A stretch of DNA of 64,000 nt, from positions 372,001-436,000 of the forward strand of contig NZ_CP064788.1 of the NCBI RefSeq assembly GCF_017094525.1, in the 5' to 3' direction. Made by a program: the position numbers and the translations under genes. The notes beneath the pieces are model-generated. The model saw nothing but the letters and a program-made list of their open reading frames with translations. It searched no databases and was not told where the DNA came from. This document shows positions 44,346 through 53,363 of this stretch, piece after piece (within the stretch, counting starts at the first letter, position 1; every line of letters starts with the position of its first letter). Origin of the DNA: Halapricum desulfuricans (lineage in GTDB: Archaea; Halobacteriota; Halobacteria; Halobacteriales; Haloarculaceae).

Positions 44346-45671
44346 TCATGAGAGCGTGGTGACTCCGACCAGGTGTGGTCGTCCCACTCGAACCGCACGG
44401 GCCGTGCCATCGGCCTGACTGCCCGTTCTGTCTGCCGTCTCAGGAACGTTTCTGACGTCCCGAGAACCGAAGGTTCTCGTGGGCACGCAAGACGCGTCGC
44501 GTCTTGCGAACGCTGTAAGGTCGGCGTGCCCTTCAAACCCACACGGACAGGTGAGCGTGTCCTGATGCCGTGTCGTTCGGTCCGTGCCGCCACACTGCGG
44601 GCACTCTTGGCTGGTCCATGCTTCCGACCGGACTTCCACCGAGATGCCGTATTCCTCGGCGGTACACGCTAGTCGCTCGGTGAATTGCTTGAACGCCCAG
44701 AAGTTGTGGGTCTTTGCGTTCACCCTGACCGACCAGTGCGTTTCGAGTACGTCGGTCAACCCACCGATATACACCGTGTCCACGCCCTCGGCGTACAGCC
44801 GTTCCAGCAGGTCACGACACAGTGCTTCTTGGGCGTGGTCGCGGCGACGAGTCCGTTTCCGGTACAACCGCCGGATACGCTTGCTACTGTACCTGCCTTC
44901 TTCGAGTTTCGACTGCAACCGGGCGATTTCTCGTGTCGTCTCACGGAAGCGGTCGAACAACTCCCGGCCTTCGTACAGATATTGCTCGCCGGTCGTTGTG
45001 GTACAAGCGACGAGATTGTTCGCACCAATATCCAGAGCGGCTGTTTCGGAAGCCAGTGGAGTATCCCGTGCATCATCAGAAACAGTCACGGGTTGCGAAG
45101 CTCGGAAGGTGCTGTCTGTCTCGTCGTACCACAGTTCTAGTCGGCCTTGGTCCTCGTAGTCAGGCCAGTTCGGATCGCCAACGATTTCCAGCCGGAGACG
45201 ACTTTTCGGGCTGTTGTGCCTGTCACGGAGTTGTTTGCCGACAACCATCTCCAGTCGAGAGCGGTCGCCCCATTCGACGGTGTAGGCATCCTTTCGGACG
45301 ACGCCTTTGAGAATGCGCCCGTCGTCCTTGTTCCCACGGAAGCCCGGCGGTTCGGGGTGTTCCGTGACTGACGTATTCGACTCGTCGTGATACGCTTTCT
45401 TGTTCTTGAAGAATGACCGCCACGCTTCGGTGTTTGCCCGCCGGACAGTTTGAGCGGTGGACGCGCCGAGAACGCCCTTGTATTTGCCTTCGAGTCGGCC
45501 TGTATCGGCATCCCACACGTCGCCCTCAAAACCGTCTTCGTCGTTGTAGCGCATGAGGCGTTGGTAGTTAATCTCGTTCCAGAGAGCAGCGGAAGCGTCC
45601 AACAGGTCGCGTAGCACCTGCTCATCGTCGTCGGTGAGCGGTCGCACGGCGAACGTGTTGGTACGCTTCAC
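44273..45671 (-). pseudogene. tnpB: TnpB of an IS1341-type element, frameshifted near the 3' end
   Basis: RNA-guided nuclease family protein of the IS200/IS605 group. An N-terminal helix-turn-helix-like part precedes RuvC-I LDIGANN, the region [13 protein letters not shown], the zinc finger CPQC...CPCG and Ruv[12 protein letters not shown]. The frame then breaks: a 55-nt insertion at 44456-44510 shifts it. The normal tail (SETFLRRQ...VASGES, ending at 44273) continues in another frame, while the unbroken frame ends at 44346 with unrelated residues. In the RuvC-II strand the usual acidic residue appears as Gly (IGGLTDVL). No tnpA partner is present. The element is likely inactive or decaying. 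Confidence 0.85.
44456..44510. repeat. 55-nt double-hairpin insertion inside tnpB
   Basis: On the minus strand the inserted sequence contains the perfect palindrome CGCAAGACGC-GAC-GCGTCTTGCG, then CGAGAACC-TTC-GGTTCTCG. Removing it joins ACAGCG directly to TCAGAAACG and restores the conserved reading DLTASETFLRR. The length (55 nt, not a multiple of three) explains the frameshift. It resembles a tiny palindrome-associated mobile element rather than coding sequence. Confidence 0.7.
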
Positions 45672-45712
45672 GACAACAGATTATTATACTTTTAGTCTTA
45701 AAGTCTTTTCGT
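45672..45712. promoter_or_regulatory. divergent promoter between tnpB and RHH-like gene
   Basis: A 41-nt AT-rich gap contains ATTATTATACTTTTAGTC, which can serve as a TATA element in both directions for leaderless transcripts of tnpB (minus) and the small gene at 45713 (plus). Confidence 0.5.
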
Positions 45713-45856
45713 ATGCGCCCAAATATCGACATTTCACACACCCTCGGTGGCCGAGTCAAAGACTACGCAGGAGCGAACGATTTGGACCTCTCAGAAGCCT
45801 ATGCAGAGGTGTTAGAAGCAGGACTCGACACGTTGGAGACTCAAGACCAGCAGTAA
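45713..45856 (+). CDS. 47-residue RHH/antitoxin-like protein linked to tnpB
   Basis: A small acidic protein starting MRPNIDISHTLGGRVKDYAG and continuing with NDLDLSEAYAEVLEAGL. The strand-helix-helix pattern suggests a ribbon-helix-helix DNA-binding fold. Its composition and codon use are coding-like. It is divergently paired with tnpB across a 41-nt promoter. I recall similar small genes beside haloarchaeal IS1341-type tnpB genes, so it may be a passenger or regulator of the element. No toxin is coded next to it. Confidence 0.65.
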   Translation: MRPNIDISHTLGGRVKDYAGANDLDLSEAYAEVLEAGLDTLETQDQQ

Positions 45857-45870
45857 CACGGCGGTTTCTC

Positions 45871-45950
45871 ATACTGCCGGCTGTAACAAACTGAAGGAAT
45901 TCGCCACCCCGGGGTGCCGAATCATTTCGAAAAGTTACAGCCACCAGTAT
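45871..45950. repeat. ~80-nt hairpin element, copy B2
   Basis: The left arm ATACTGCCGGCTGTAAC pairs with the right arm GTTACAGCCACCAGTAT, with mismatches in the middle. The interior GTGCCGAATCATTTCGAAA matches copy B1. The end overlaps the stop codon of the next minus-strand gene by one base, as copy A3 does for purK. Confidence 0.85.
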
Positions 45951-46678
45951 CACTCGCCGTCGGCCAGACGACCCCCCGCAAAGCCGCCCAGCGCGCCGAG
46001 CCCGGCACCGTAGGCACTGACCACCAGCAACCCGAAGAGCATCCCCGCGACGACGACGAGGCCGAGTCCCGCCTCCTGTATCGTGGCGAATCCCGCGTAC
46101 AGGCCGACAGTGACGAAGCCGAGCAGGACCAGCGCCGGAGCCATCGACAGGAACCCGGAGAGCGCACCGACGCTGACTGACCGTCCGGACGCCGGCTGTT
46201 CGAGGTAGCCCGCCAGCCCACCGCCGAGGATCGGCGAGAAGGGGACGAACGAGAGCACTGCCGTCGCGACTGCACCGAGCACCGCCGACGATTGATACGA
46301 GTCGACTGGAGCCCCCTCCCCGACGTTTTGATGGGCACGGTGTCGGAACACGACGTACCCGATCGCGAACAGGACGAGCCCGATGCCCGTCACGAGGAGA
46401 CCGAGCCCCGTCCAGTTGACGACCTCCAGGGAGAACTCAAGCGTCTCCGCCTCCGTGAGGTCTCGCTCCAGAACGACGACCGTGATCTGCCCGCTCTCGA
46501 TATCTTCCGCGAGCAACTCCCTGTCGACGACGAAACGCACAGCGGTACCCCCGACGAGCAGTGCCATCCCGCCGAGCGCGATGACCACCCCGACGAGCCA
46601 GTCGACGTACTCTGGTATCGGCCGAGCCAACACGGGATCGTCTGGCTCACTACTGGCTGTGCTGTCTGTTGTCTCCAT
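45950..46678 (-). CDS. DUF5518-like multi-spanning membrane protein
   Basis: A 242-residue protein. An N-terminal pair of transmembrane segments (WLVGVVIALGGMALLVGG and a second at ~95-115) flanks a soluble loop. A C-terminal glycine-rich membrane domain contains AVATAVLSFVPFSPILGGGLAGYL and SVGALSGFLSMAPALVLL. The latter pattern is that of the DUF5518 family common in haloarchaea; its function is unknown. It ends directly in hairpin element B2, next to the tnpB element. The gene is divergent from the nicotinate phosphoribosyltransferase gene. Confidence 0.75.
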   Translation of the reverse strand: METTDSTASSEPDDPVLARPIPEYVDWLVGVVIALGGMALLVGGTAVRFVVDRELLAEDIESGQITVVVLERDLTEAETLEFSLEVVNWTGLGLLVTGIGLVLFAIGYVVFRHRAHQNVGEGAPVDSYQSSAVLGAVATAVLSFVPFSPILGGGLAGYLEQPASGRSVSVGALSGFLSMAPALVLLGFVTVGLYAGFATIQEAGLGLVVVAGMLFGLLVVSAYGAGLGALGGFAGGRLADGE

Positions 46679-46842
46679 ACGTCAGTGATACGACGTGCAC
46701 CGGCTTAATTGTTGTTCAAAGTACAATTTCTGCCCGCTCGGGTGGCGAACTCGCCGGTGACCACACAGTCCATGTCTCGAAGTGGCGACTTGCGCTTCGC
46801 ACAAAGGATACGCTTTTTTCGCCGCTGGACCGTAAGACAGAC

Positions 46843-48000
46843 ATGACCGACTCAGGGCCGTTCGATTTTCTCGGCAGCGAGGCGATACAGGACGGGCGGG
46901 CGAGTGACGCGTACTTCGACCGCACCGTCGAGGCGCTCGAACACGCGGGCAAGAACCCCCACGTCGTCGCGGAGGTGACCGCAGACCAGTTCCCGACCGG
47001 CGAGTTCGAGGTGCTGGCCGGAGTGAAAGACCTCGCACACCTCTTCGAGGATCTCCCGGTCGACGTCGACGCGCTGCCGGAGGGACAGCTGTTCGACGGC
47101 GGACCCGTCGCTCGCGTCGAGGGGGAGTACCTGGACTTCTGTCGGTTCGAGACGGCACTCCTGGGCTTTCTCTCGCATGCCAGCGGGGTCGCGACCAACG
47201 CGTTGCGCGCTCGACTCGCCGCGCCGGACTCGACGGTGTTGAGCTTCGGCTCGCGACACGTCCACCCCGCGATCGCGCCCGTCGTCGAGCGAAGCGCCCT
47301 GATCGGCGACCTCGACGGCATCTCCAACGTCGCCGCCGGCGAGATGATCGGCCGGGAAGCCGGCGGAACGATGCCCCACGCGTTGCTTCTGTGTTTCGGA
47401 CGGGGCGAACAGGAGGCGGCCTGGCGTGCCTTCGACGAGGCCGTCGCCGAGGACGTCCCGCGGGTCGCGCTCTGTGACACCTTCTCCGACGAGGTCGACG
47501 AGACGCTCCGGGCGGTCGAGACAATCGAGGGCCTCGACAGCGTCCGACTCGACACGACGAGTTCCCGACGCGGCGACTTCCGGCACATCGTTCGGGAGGT
47601 CACGTGGGAACTGGACGCCCGTGGGCACGACGACGTGGGCGTGTTCGTCAGCGGCGGGCTCGGGCCCGCGGAACTTCTCCACCTTCGGGACGTCGTCGAC
47701 GGGTTCGGCGTCGGCGGGTACGTCAGCAACGCCGATCCGATCGACTTCGCGCTGGACATCGTCGAGATCGACGGCGAGGCGACGTCCAAGCGAGGCAAAC
47801 TGGCCGGCGTCAAGGACGTCTACCGGACGCCGGACGGCGGCCACCACGTCGCGCTGGCCGACCAGCCGGGCCCCGTCGACGGGGACTCGCTCATGGAGCC
47901 GCTGGTCCGTGACGGCGAGATCGTCCGGGCGTTCGACGTCGACGAGGCCGCCCGGCGGGCACGTCAGGACGCCGACGCCGTCGGCTTCGGTACCGAGTGA
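46843..48000 (+). CDS. pncB: nicotinate phosphoribosyltransferase (archaeal PncB)
   Basis: A 385-residue type II phosphoribosyltransferase. It converts nicotinate and PRPP to nicotinate mononucleotide in NAD salvage. Motifs include HLFEDLPVDVDALPEGQLF, FLSHASGVATNALRARLAA, FGSRHVHPAIAPVVERSALIGDLDGISN, VALCDTFSDEVDE, SVRLDTTSSRRGDF and the phosphate-binding VGVFVSGGLG. The ATG at 46843 has CGCTTTTTT at about -28; the preceding in-frame 58 residues lack similarity. A nicotinamidase-like gene lies at 40490-41062, so both salvage steps may be locally encoded. Confidence 0.92.
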   Translation: MTDSGPFDFLGSEAIQDGRASDAYFDRTVEALEHAGKNPHVVAEVTADQFPTGEFEVLAGVKDLAHLFEDLPVDVDALPEGQLFDGGPVARVEGEYLDFCRFETALLGFLSHASGVATNALRARLAAPDSTVLSFGSRHVHPAIAPVVERSALIGDLDGISNVAAGEMIGREAGGTMPHALLLCFGRGEQEAAWRAFDEAVAEDVPRVALCDTFSDEVDETLRAVETIEGLDSVRLDTTSSRRGDFRHIVREVTWELDARGHDDVGVFVSGGLGPAELLHLRDVVDGFGVGGYVSNADPIDFALDIVEIDGEATSKRGKLAGVKDVYRTPDGGHHVALADQPGPVDGDSLMEPLVRDGEIVRAFDVDEAARRARQDADAVGFGTE

Positions 48001-48021
48001 TTCGAGAACGAAACGACGCGA

Positions 48022-48582
48022 TCAGTGGTGGGAGTGGCCGACCGGCTCGCCCGGGTACGCCTTTTCACCGGCTCTGACCGGGATGTCGAGCCAGTTCTCC
48101 ATCGGGATCAGCGGGCACTCGTAGGCCTCGTTGTACGCACAGGTGGGGTTGTACGCCTCGTTGAGGTCGAGAATCCACGTCCCCTCGTCCGTCCTGTCGT
48201 GTTCCGGTTCGAGGTCGATGTACCGGCCCGCGCCGTAGGTCTCCTCGTCGTTGGTCTCGTCGCGGAACGGCACCCATAGCCGGTCCTCGCCGCCGACCGG
48301 CTGGTAGGCCTGCAGCGTCACGTCCTCGCCGTCGACCTCGAAGCGGAACTCGCCGTCGCGGACGTACTGCTGGCTCCCGTCGGCGGTCGTCTCGACGGTG
48401 ATCTGCTCTTTGTCGTCGTGTTCGTGGAGTTCGAGTTCGAACCGGTAGTCCGGATCGATCGGGTAGTAGTCGAGTCCCGCGAAATCCGCGTGGTTCGGGA
48501 TCGGCGACCGCGGGTGCGAGGCGAAATACTGCTCTTTCTGCTCGCGCTGCTGTTCGAGTTCGCTCTGCCAGTCGGCGCTCAT
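48022..48582 (-). CDS. DUF1684-domain protein
   Basis: A 186-residue soluble protein. An N-terminal helix (SADWQSELEQQREQKEQYFA) is followed by a beta-rich body with LDYYPIDPDYRFELEL, a Trp-containing LWVPFRDETNDEETYGAGRYID and the family hallmark LDLNEAYNPTCAYNEAYECPLIP. DUF1684 proteins occur in bacteria and archaea without a defined activity. The ATG at 48582 matches the family start; 38 upstream in-frame residues are excluded. It is convergent with pncB (21-nt gap). Confidence 0.88.
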   Translation of the reverse strand: MSADWQSELEQQREQKEQYFASHPRSPIPNHADFAGLDYYPIDPDYRFELELHEHDDKEQITVETTADGSQQYVRDGEFRFEVDGEDVTLQAYQPVGGEDRLWVPFRDETNDEETYGAGRYIDLEPEHDRTDEGTWILDLNEAYNPTCAYNEAYECPLIPMENWLDIPVRAGEKAYPGEPVGHSHH

Positions 48583-48700
48583 GTCCACCGATACGGTGAC
48601 CAGCCAGTTTATTCTTCCGACTGTTGTGCACGTGATGGACAAGACCGCCTGTCGATCTCCGAAACCGTGGCGGCGGGGGAGTTGCAGCGTCCTCACTCGA

Positions 48701-50032
48701 TCACTCGTCCCACGCGTCGGGCCAGACGCCGGCGGCCCGCATGCTGGGCTCGGCGTCCGACAGCTCGGCTTTCAGTCGGTCGGGATCGATCCGCTCGAGA
48801 TCTGCACCGGCCAGTTCACGGACGAGCAACGCCGCGAGCATCGCGTGTTCGCGCAGCGTCCGCCGATCGACCTTGTCTCTGGTGTCCGCGCGGGTGTGCG
48901 TCCACCCTCGTTCCCAGGGGCCGGTCTCCCCGCCCGCCTGACTGTGGACCTGCAGCGTCGGGATACCCCGGCGGAGGGACGGCCAGTGATCGCTGTAGGG
49001 ATGGGGGCGATCCCCGATCTCGACGGGGTGACCGACCGTCTCGAAGACCTCTTCGACCAGCGTTTCGATCTCGTCGCTGGCGTGAGTCAGCGCCTGGATC
49101 GTCCGCTCGCGGCCGACGCCGTCGAGGTTGACAACGGCGTGTACGTCATCGGTGTCGATATTCGCCGCCAGCGTCTCGCTGCCCTGCAGTCCGAGCTCCT
49201 CACAGCCGACCAGCGCGACCTCGACCGACCGGTCCAGATCGAGTCCCGAAAGCGCCTCGACGACCGACAGCAGGACCGCGACGCCACAGCCGTTGTCAAG
49301 CGCCCCCTCACCGACGTCGTGGGCGTCGTAGTGGGCGAGTAGGAGCACGCGCTCGTCGGTTTCGGGGCCGAACCGGCCCCGGACGTTCTGGCTCGTCCCC
49401 GGTTCGACCGACGCGGTGACGTTCAGCCGTGCGGCCGCCCCTTCCCGGGCGTACTCGCGGAGCCACTCGCCGGTCTCGTAGCTGACACCGACCGCCGGGA
49501 GCGTGTCTCCGACCCGGAGCGATCCGGTCGGCGGGAGCTGGCCGGGGCGATGGTTCGCGAAGATGAACCCCGTCGCTCCCCGCTCGGCCGCGTGACCGAT
49601 CTTTTCGGTTCGGTGGACGAATCGGTCGGCTGAGGGCGGCGTGGCCCCGCTCGCGACGACGATCGCGTCCTCGACCTCGCTGTCGTCGAGTTCCGCCGGC
49701 GTGCCGTACCCGACGTCCACCAGCGGCGCTTCGACGGTCGATTCCGGGCAGTAGGGCAGCGCTCGCGCCTCGAAGGTTCGCTCGCGGTCGCGACTGTGGA
49801 CGTGGACCAGCAGCGACGTCTCCCCGCGGGTCCACTCCGGGATCGCGAACGACTTCTCTCGGACGTTATCGAGACCGAGGGCCTCGAGTTCGTCGCGCAG
49901 GAACTCCGCCGCGCGTTTCTCGCCCGGATGCCCCCCGAGCCGGTCCTCGAACTCCGCCAGCGTGCTCAACACGCGCCAGGGGCGGTCGGACTGCCAGATC
50001 GTGCCGAGACGACGCGCCACCCGTTCGTCCAT
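48701..50032 (-). CDS. M28-family aminopeptidase-like metallopeptidase
   Basis: A dizinc peptidase of about 443 residues. The metal-site motifs are LLLAHYDAHDVGEGALDNGCG (His and bridging Asp), VGCEELGLQGS (catalytic Glu and Glu ligand), VNLDGVG (Asp) and a final SQAGGETGPWERGWTHTRAD (His). A PA-like insert lies at ~100-190 (IVVASGATPP, GATGFIFAN). No clear signal peptide is seen, so it is probably cytoplasmic. The ATG at 50032 is chosen for the TATA-like GTTTTTGAT at about -27; the ATG at 50056 would add eight residues. It is divergent from pepF. Confidence 0.85.
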   Translation of the reverse strand: MDERVARRLGTIWQSDRPWRVLSTLAEFEDRLGGHPGEKRAAEFLRDELEALGLDNVREKSFAIPEWTRGETSLLVHVHSRDRERTFEARALPYCPESTVEAPLVDVGYGTPAELDDSEVEDAIVVASGATPPSADRFVHRTEKIGHAAERGATGFIFANHRPGQLPPTGSLRVGDTLPAVGVSYETGEWLREYAREGAAARLNVTASVEPGTSQNVRGRFGPETDERVLLLAHYDAHDVGEGALDNGCGVAVLLSVVEALSGLDLDRSVEVALVGCEELGLQGSETLAANIDTDDVHAVVNLDGVGRERTIQALTHASDEIETLVEEVFETVGHPVEIGDRPHPYSDHWPSLRRGIPTLQVHSQAGGETGPWERGWTHTRADTRDKVDRRTLREHAMLAALLVRELAGADLERIDPDRLKAELSDAEPSMRAAGVWPDAWDE

Positions 50033-50129
50033 GGAGGGTGCGTCGAGCGGGGACATCAAAAACCCCGTGGCGGACCGTCCGGTCGGCACAGTCGGCAGTA
50101 TTAGGGGCCCGCCGCCCTAAGCCGAGGTC

Positions 50130-51923
50130 ATGAGTTCAGTACCGGAGCGGAGCGACGTCGAGACCGAGTACACGTGGGAACTCGAGGCCCTGTACGCCGA
50201 CGACGACGAGTGGGAGACGGCCTTCGAGCAGGTGAGCGAGCGGATCGACGACCTGGCGGCGTTCGAGGGACGGGCGACCGACGACGCCGAGACGCTGCTT
50301 GCGACGCTGGAGACCTTCGAGGACGTGATGCGGCAGGTCGAGAACGTCGTCGCCTACGCCCGGATGCGCCGTGACGAGGACACCCGCGACAGCGACTATC
50401 AGGCGCTTTTCGCCCGCGCACAGTCGCTGCACTCACGGGCCAGCTCCGCGGCGAGTTTCCTCGACCCGGAGATCCAGTCCTGCACGCGCGAGGAGATCGA
50501 CGCGATGATCGACGCTGCACCGGCCCTCGAGGAGTACGAGCACTACTTCGACGACGTGCTCCGGATGAAAGACCACACCCGCTCGGCGGAGGTCGAGGAG
50601 CTGCTGGCGGACCTGGGCGAGGTCCTGGGCGCGCCCTCCGAGGTGTACAACATGCTGACCAACGCGGACATGACCTTCCCGAGCGTGGAGGACCCGGAGG
50701 GCGAACCGATCGAGATCACGCTCAACAACTTCACGACTCTGCAGAAACGCCAGGATCGGGCGTTCCGCCGGGAGGTCTACGAACAGTTCTACGACGAGTG
50801 GGAGACGCTTCGCAACGCCGTCGGCGCGGCACACAAAAACAGCGTCAAGACCGACGTCAAGACCGCACGAGCGCGAAACTACGAGACTGCCCGCGAGGCC
50901 GCACTTGACGGGCCGAACGTCCCGACCGAGGTCTACGACACGCTCGTCGAGACCGTCCACGACAACCTCGACGCGCTGCACCGCCACGCCGATCTCAAAC
51001 GGCAGATTATCGACGGTGACGAACTCCGGATGTGGGACCTGTACGTTCCGCTGACCGAGACTGAGAGCCCCGAGATCGACTACGAGCAGGCTTGCGAGTA
51101 CGTTACCGAGGCCGTCGCGCCGCTGGGCGAGGACTACCAATCCCGGCTCGCGGAGGGGCTGGACTCGCGGTGGGTCGACGTCTACGAGACTCGCGGCAAG
51201 CAGTCCGGTGCCTACTCCGGGGGGACCTACGAGTCCCAGCCGTACATCCTGCTGAACTACCAGGACGACGTCGAGTCGATGTACACCCTCGCCCACGAAC
51301 TGGGCCACTCGCTACATAGCGAGTACACCAGCGACGAGCAGCCCTACGTCTACGCCGACTACGAGATCTTCGTCGCCGAGGTGGCTTCGACGGTCAACGA
51401 GACGCTGCTGACCCACCACCTGCTGGAGACCGTCGAGGACGAACGGTTGCGCCGACACGTCCTCAACGAGTACCTCGAACGGTTCCGCTCGACGCTGTAC
51501 CGACAGACGATGTTCGCGGAGTTCGAGCAGCAGACCCACGAACTCGCAGAGGCCGGCGAGGCGCTGACCGCCGAGCAACTGGACGAACTCTACGCCGACC
51601 TCAAAGGCGAGTACTACGAGCCAGCCGAACTCGACGACCGGATCGCTCGCGAGTGGATGCGGATCCCGCACTTCTACCGGGCCTTCTACGTCTACCAGTA
51701 CGCCACGGGTATCTCGGCGGCGGTCGCGCTGGTCGAGTCGATCCTCGACGAGGACGACCCCGGTGCGGCGGATCGCTACCTCGAGTTCCTCTCCCGTGGC
51801 TCGCGCGCGTACCCGCTGGAACTGCTCCGTGACGCCGGTGTGGACATGGCCGAACCCGACCCGGTCGAGGCCGCGACTGGCGTCTATACCGAGTACCTCG
51901 ACGAGATGGCATCGTTGCTCTGA
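50130..51923 (+). CDS. pepF: oligoendopeptidase F
   Basis: A cytosolic M3 metallopeptidase of 597 residues that degrades short oligopeptides. The zinc motif is LAHELGHSLHSEY (H389, E390, H393) with the downstream glutamate in VAEVASTVNE. The N-terminal helical region begins RSDVETEYTWELEALY, typical of PepF. A TATA-like CAGTATTAGG lies ~30 nt before the ATG. The length matches the family. It is followed by PAN, so this segment combines peptide breakdown with the proteasome ATPase. Confidence 0.95.
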   Translation: MSSVPERSDVETEYTWELEALYADDDEWETAFEQVSERIDDLAAFEGRATDDAETLLATLETFEDVMRQVENVVAYARMRRDEDTRDSDYQALFARAQSLHSRASSAASFLDPEIQSCTREEIDAMIDAAPALEEYEHYFDDVLRMKDHTRSAEVEELLADLGEVLGAPSEVYNMLTNADMTFPSVEDPEGEPIEITLNNFTTLQKRQDRAFRREVYEQFYDEWETLRNAVGAAHKNSVKTDVKTARARNYETAREAALDGPNVPTEVYDTLVETVHDNLDALHRHADLKRQIIDGDELRMWDLYVPLTETESPEIDYEQACEYVTEAVAPLGEDYQSRLAEGLDSRWVDVYETRGKQSGAYSGGTYESQPYILLNYQDDVESMYTLAHELGHSLHSEYTSDEQPYVYADYEIFVAEVASTVNETLLTHHLLETVEDERLRRHVLNEYLERFRSTLYRQTMFAEFEQQTHELAEAGEALTAEQLDELYADLKGEYYEPAELDDRIAREWMRIPHFYRAFYVYQYATGISAAVALVESILDEDDPGAADRYLEFLSRGSRAYPLELLRDAGVDMAEPDPVEAATGVYTEYLDEMASLL

Positions 51924-51989
51924 TCGCCGCCCGATCTCCGACCGCGACCCAAAGGCACTTTTCTCTGTATCGAATAGATCCACTACCAG

Positions 51990-53210
51990 ATGTCTCGCAG
52001 TCCTTCGCTCCCGGACCGACCTACTCTGGACCTCGATCCCGATATGTCGCCGTCAGAACGGCTGGCGGCGCTGAAAGAACACTTCGCAGAGGTCCAGCGG
52101 GTGAACCGTGAACTGCAACAGCAACTGACCGCGGCCCACAATCGCCAGGACGACCTGGTCGAGGAGGTCGACAAACTCGAACGCCAGAACGAGACGCTCA
52201 AGACCTCCTCGCTGTACATCGCGACGGCAGAGGAGTTGCTCGACGACGGGGTCGTCATCAAGCAACACGGCAACAACCAGGAAGTGCTGACCGAGGTGTC
52301 GCCGCAGTTGCGTTCGGAGATCGAGGCCGGTGACCGGGTCGCGATCAACGACTCGTTTACCGTCAAGCAGACCCTGGACAGCGAGAAGGACGCTCGCACG
52401 CAGGCGATGCAGATCGACGGCTCGCCGGACGTGACCTACGACGACATCGGCGGGCTCGAGAGTCAGATCCGCGAGGTTCGGGAAGCCGTCGAGGAGCCGC
52501 TGCTCAACGCAGAACAGTTCCGCGAGGTCGGGATCGACCCGCCCAGCGGCGTCCTGCTGCACGGTCCGCCCGGGACGGGCAAGACGATGCTCGCGAAGGC
52601 CGTGGCCAACGAGACCGACGCCACGTTCATCAAGATGGCCGGCTCGGAACTGGTCCAGAAGTTCATCGGCGAGGGTGCGAAACTCGTCCGTGACCTGTTC
52701 GAACTGGCCGGCGAGCGCGAGCCGGCGATCGTCTTCATCGACGAGATCGACGCGATCGCGAGCAAGCGAACCGAATCGAAGACGTCCGGCGACGCGGAGG
52801 TCCAGCGGACGATGATGCAACTGCTCAGCGAGATGGACGGTTTCGAGGACCGCGGGGAGATCCGGATCATCGCCGCGACCAACCGCTTCGACATGCTCGA
52901 CCGGGCGATCCTCCGGCCCGGCCGCTTCGACCGCCTCATCGAGGTGCCAAAGCCCGACAAGGAGGGGCGCGAACGGATCCTCGAGATCCACACCCAGGAG
53001 ATGAACCTCGCCGACGGCGTCGATCTCGGTGCCTGGGCCGAGGAGACAGCGGGATTCACCGGCGCGGAACTGGCAAGTCTCGCAACCGAGGCGGGCATGT
53101 TCGCCATCCGTGACGGCCGTACCGAGGTCGGACCAGCGGACTTCGAAGACGCCGTCGAAAAGGTCGAATCGGCCGCCGATGACGTCGGAACGCCGGTCGC
53201 GTTCTACTAA
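51990..53210 (+). CDS. pan: proteasome-activating nucleotidase PAN
   Basis: An AAA+ unfoldase of 406 residues that feeds proteins to the 20S proteasome. An N-terminal coiled coil (~25-75) and OB domain (~76-130) precede the ATPase. Walker A is GPPGTGKT (192-199), Walker [14 protein letters not shown] and the arginine fingers are in RPGRFDR. The C-terminus ends VAFY. Haloarchaea usually encode two PANs (A and B); which one this is cannot be decided from sequence alone. It follows pepF by 66 nt. Confidence 0.95.
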   Translation: MSRSPSLPDRPTLDLDPDMSPSERLAALKEHFAEVQRVNRELQQQLTAAHNRQDDLVEEVDKLERQNETLKTSSLYIATAEELLDDGVVIKQHGNNQEVLTEVSPQLRSEIEAGDRVAINDSFTVKQTLDSEKDARTQAMQIDGSPDVTYDDIGGLESQIREVREAVEEPLLNAEQFREVGIDPPSGVLLHGPPGTGKTMLAKAVANETDATFIKMAGSELVQKFIGEGAKLVRDLFELAGEREPAIVFIDEIDAIASKRTESKTSGDAEVQRTMMQLLSEMDGFEDRGEIRIIAATNRFDMLDRAILRPGRFDRLIEVPKPDKEGRERILEIHTQEMNLADGVDLGAWAEETAGFTGAELASLATEAGMFAIRDGRTEVGPADFEDAVEKVESAADDVGTPVAFY

Positions 53211-53363
53211 TTGTCCACCTTCCGTATCGACTCTTCTCTATCGGCCAGCCGGCGTGGAACGGCGTCTGATCCGCCTGCCGCAGGTGGCTTCCGCGCCGCA
53301 TTTATGATGATTTACTTATGCTTTTCCCGAAGGTTAACGTTCGGTCCGTGTGAACACTCATCT

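Noticed and set aside
45713-45856. Antitoxin of a toxin-antitoxin pair
   Set aside because: The RHH-like fold would fit an antitoxin, but the neighbouring gene is tnpB and no toxin-like gene is adjacent.
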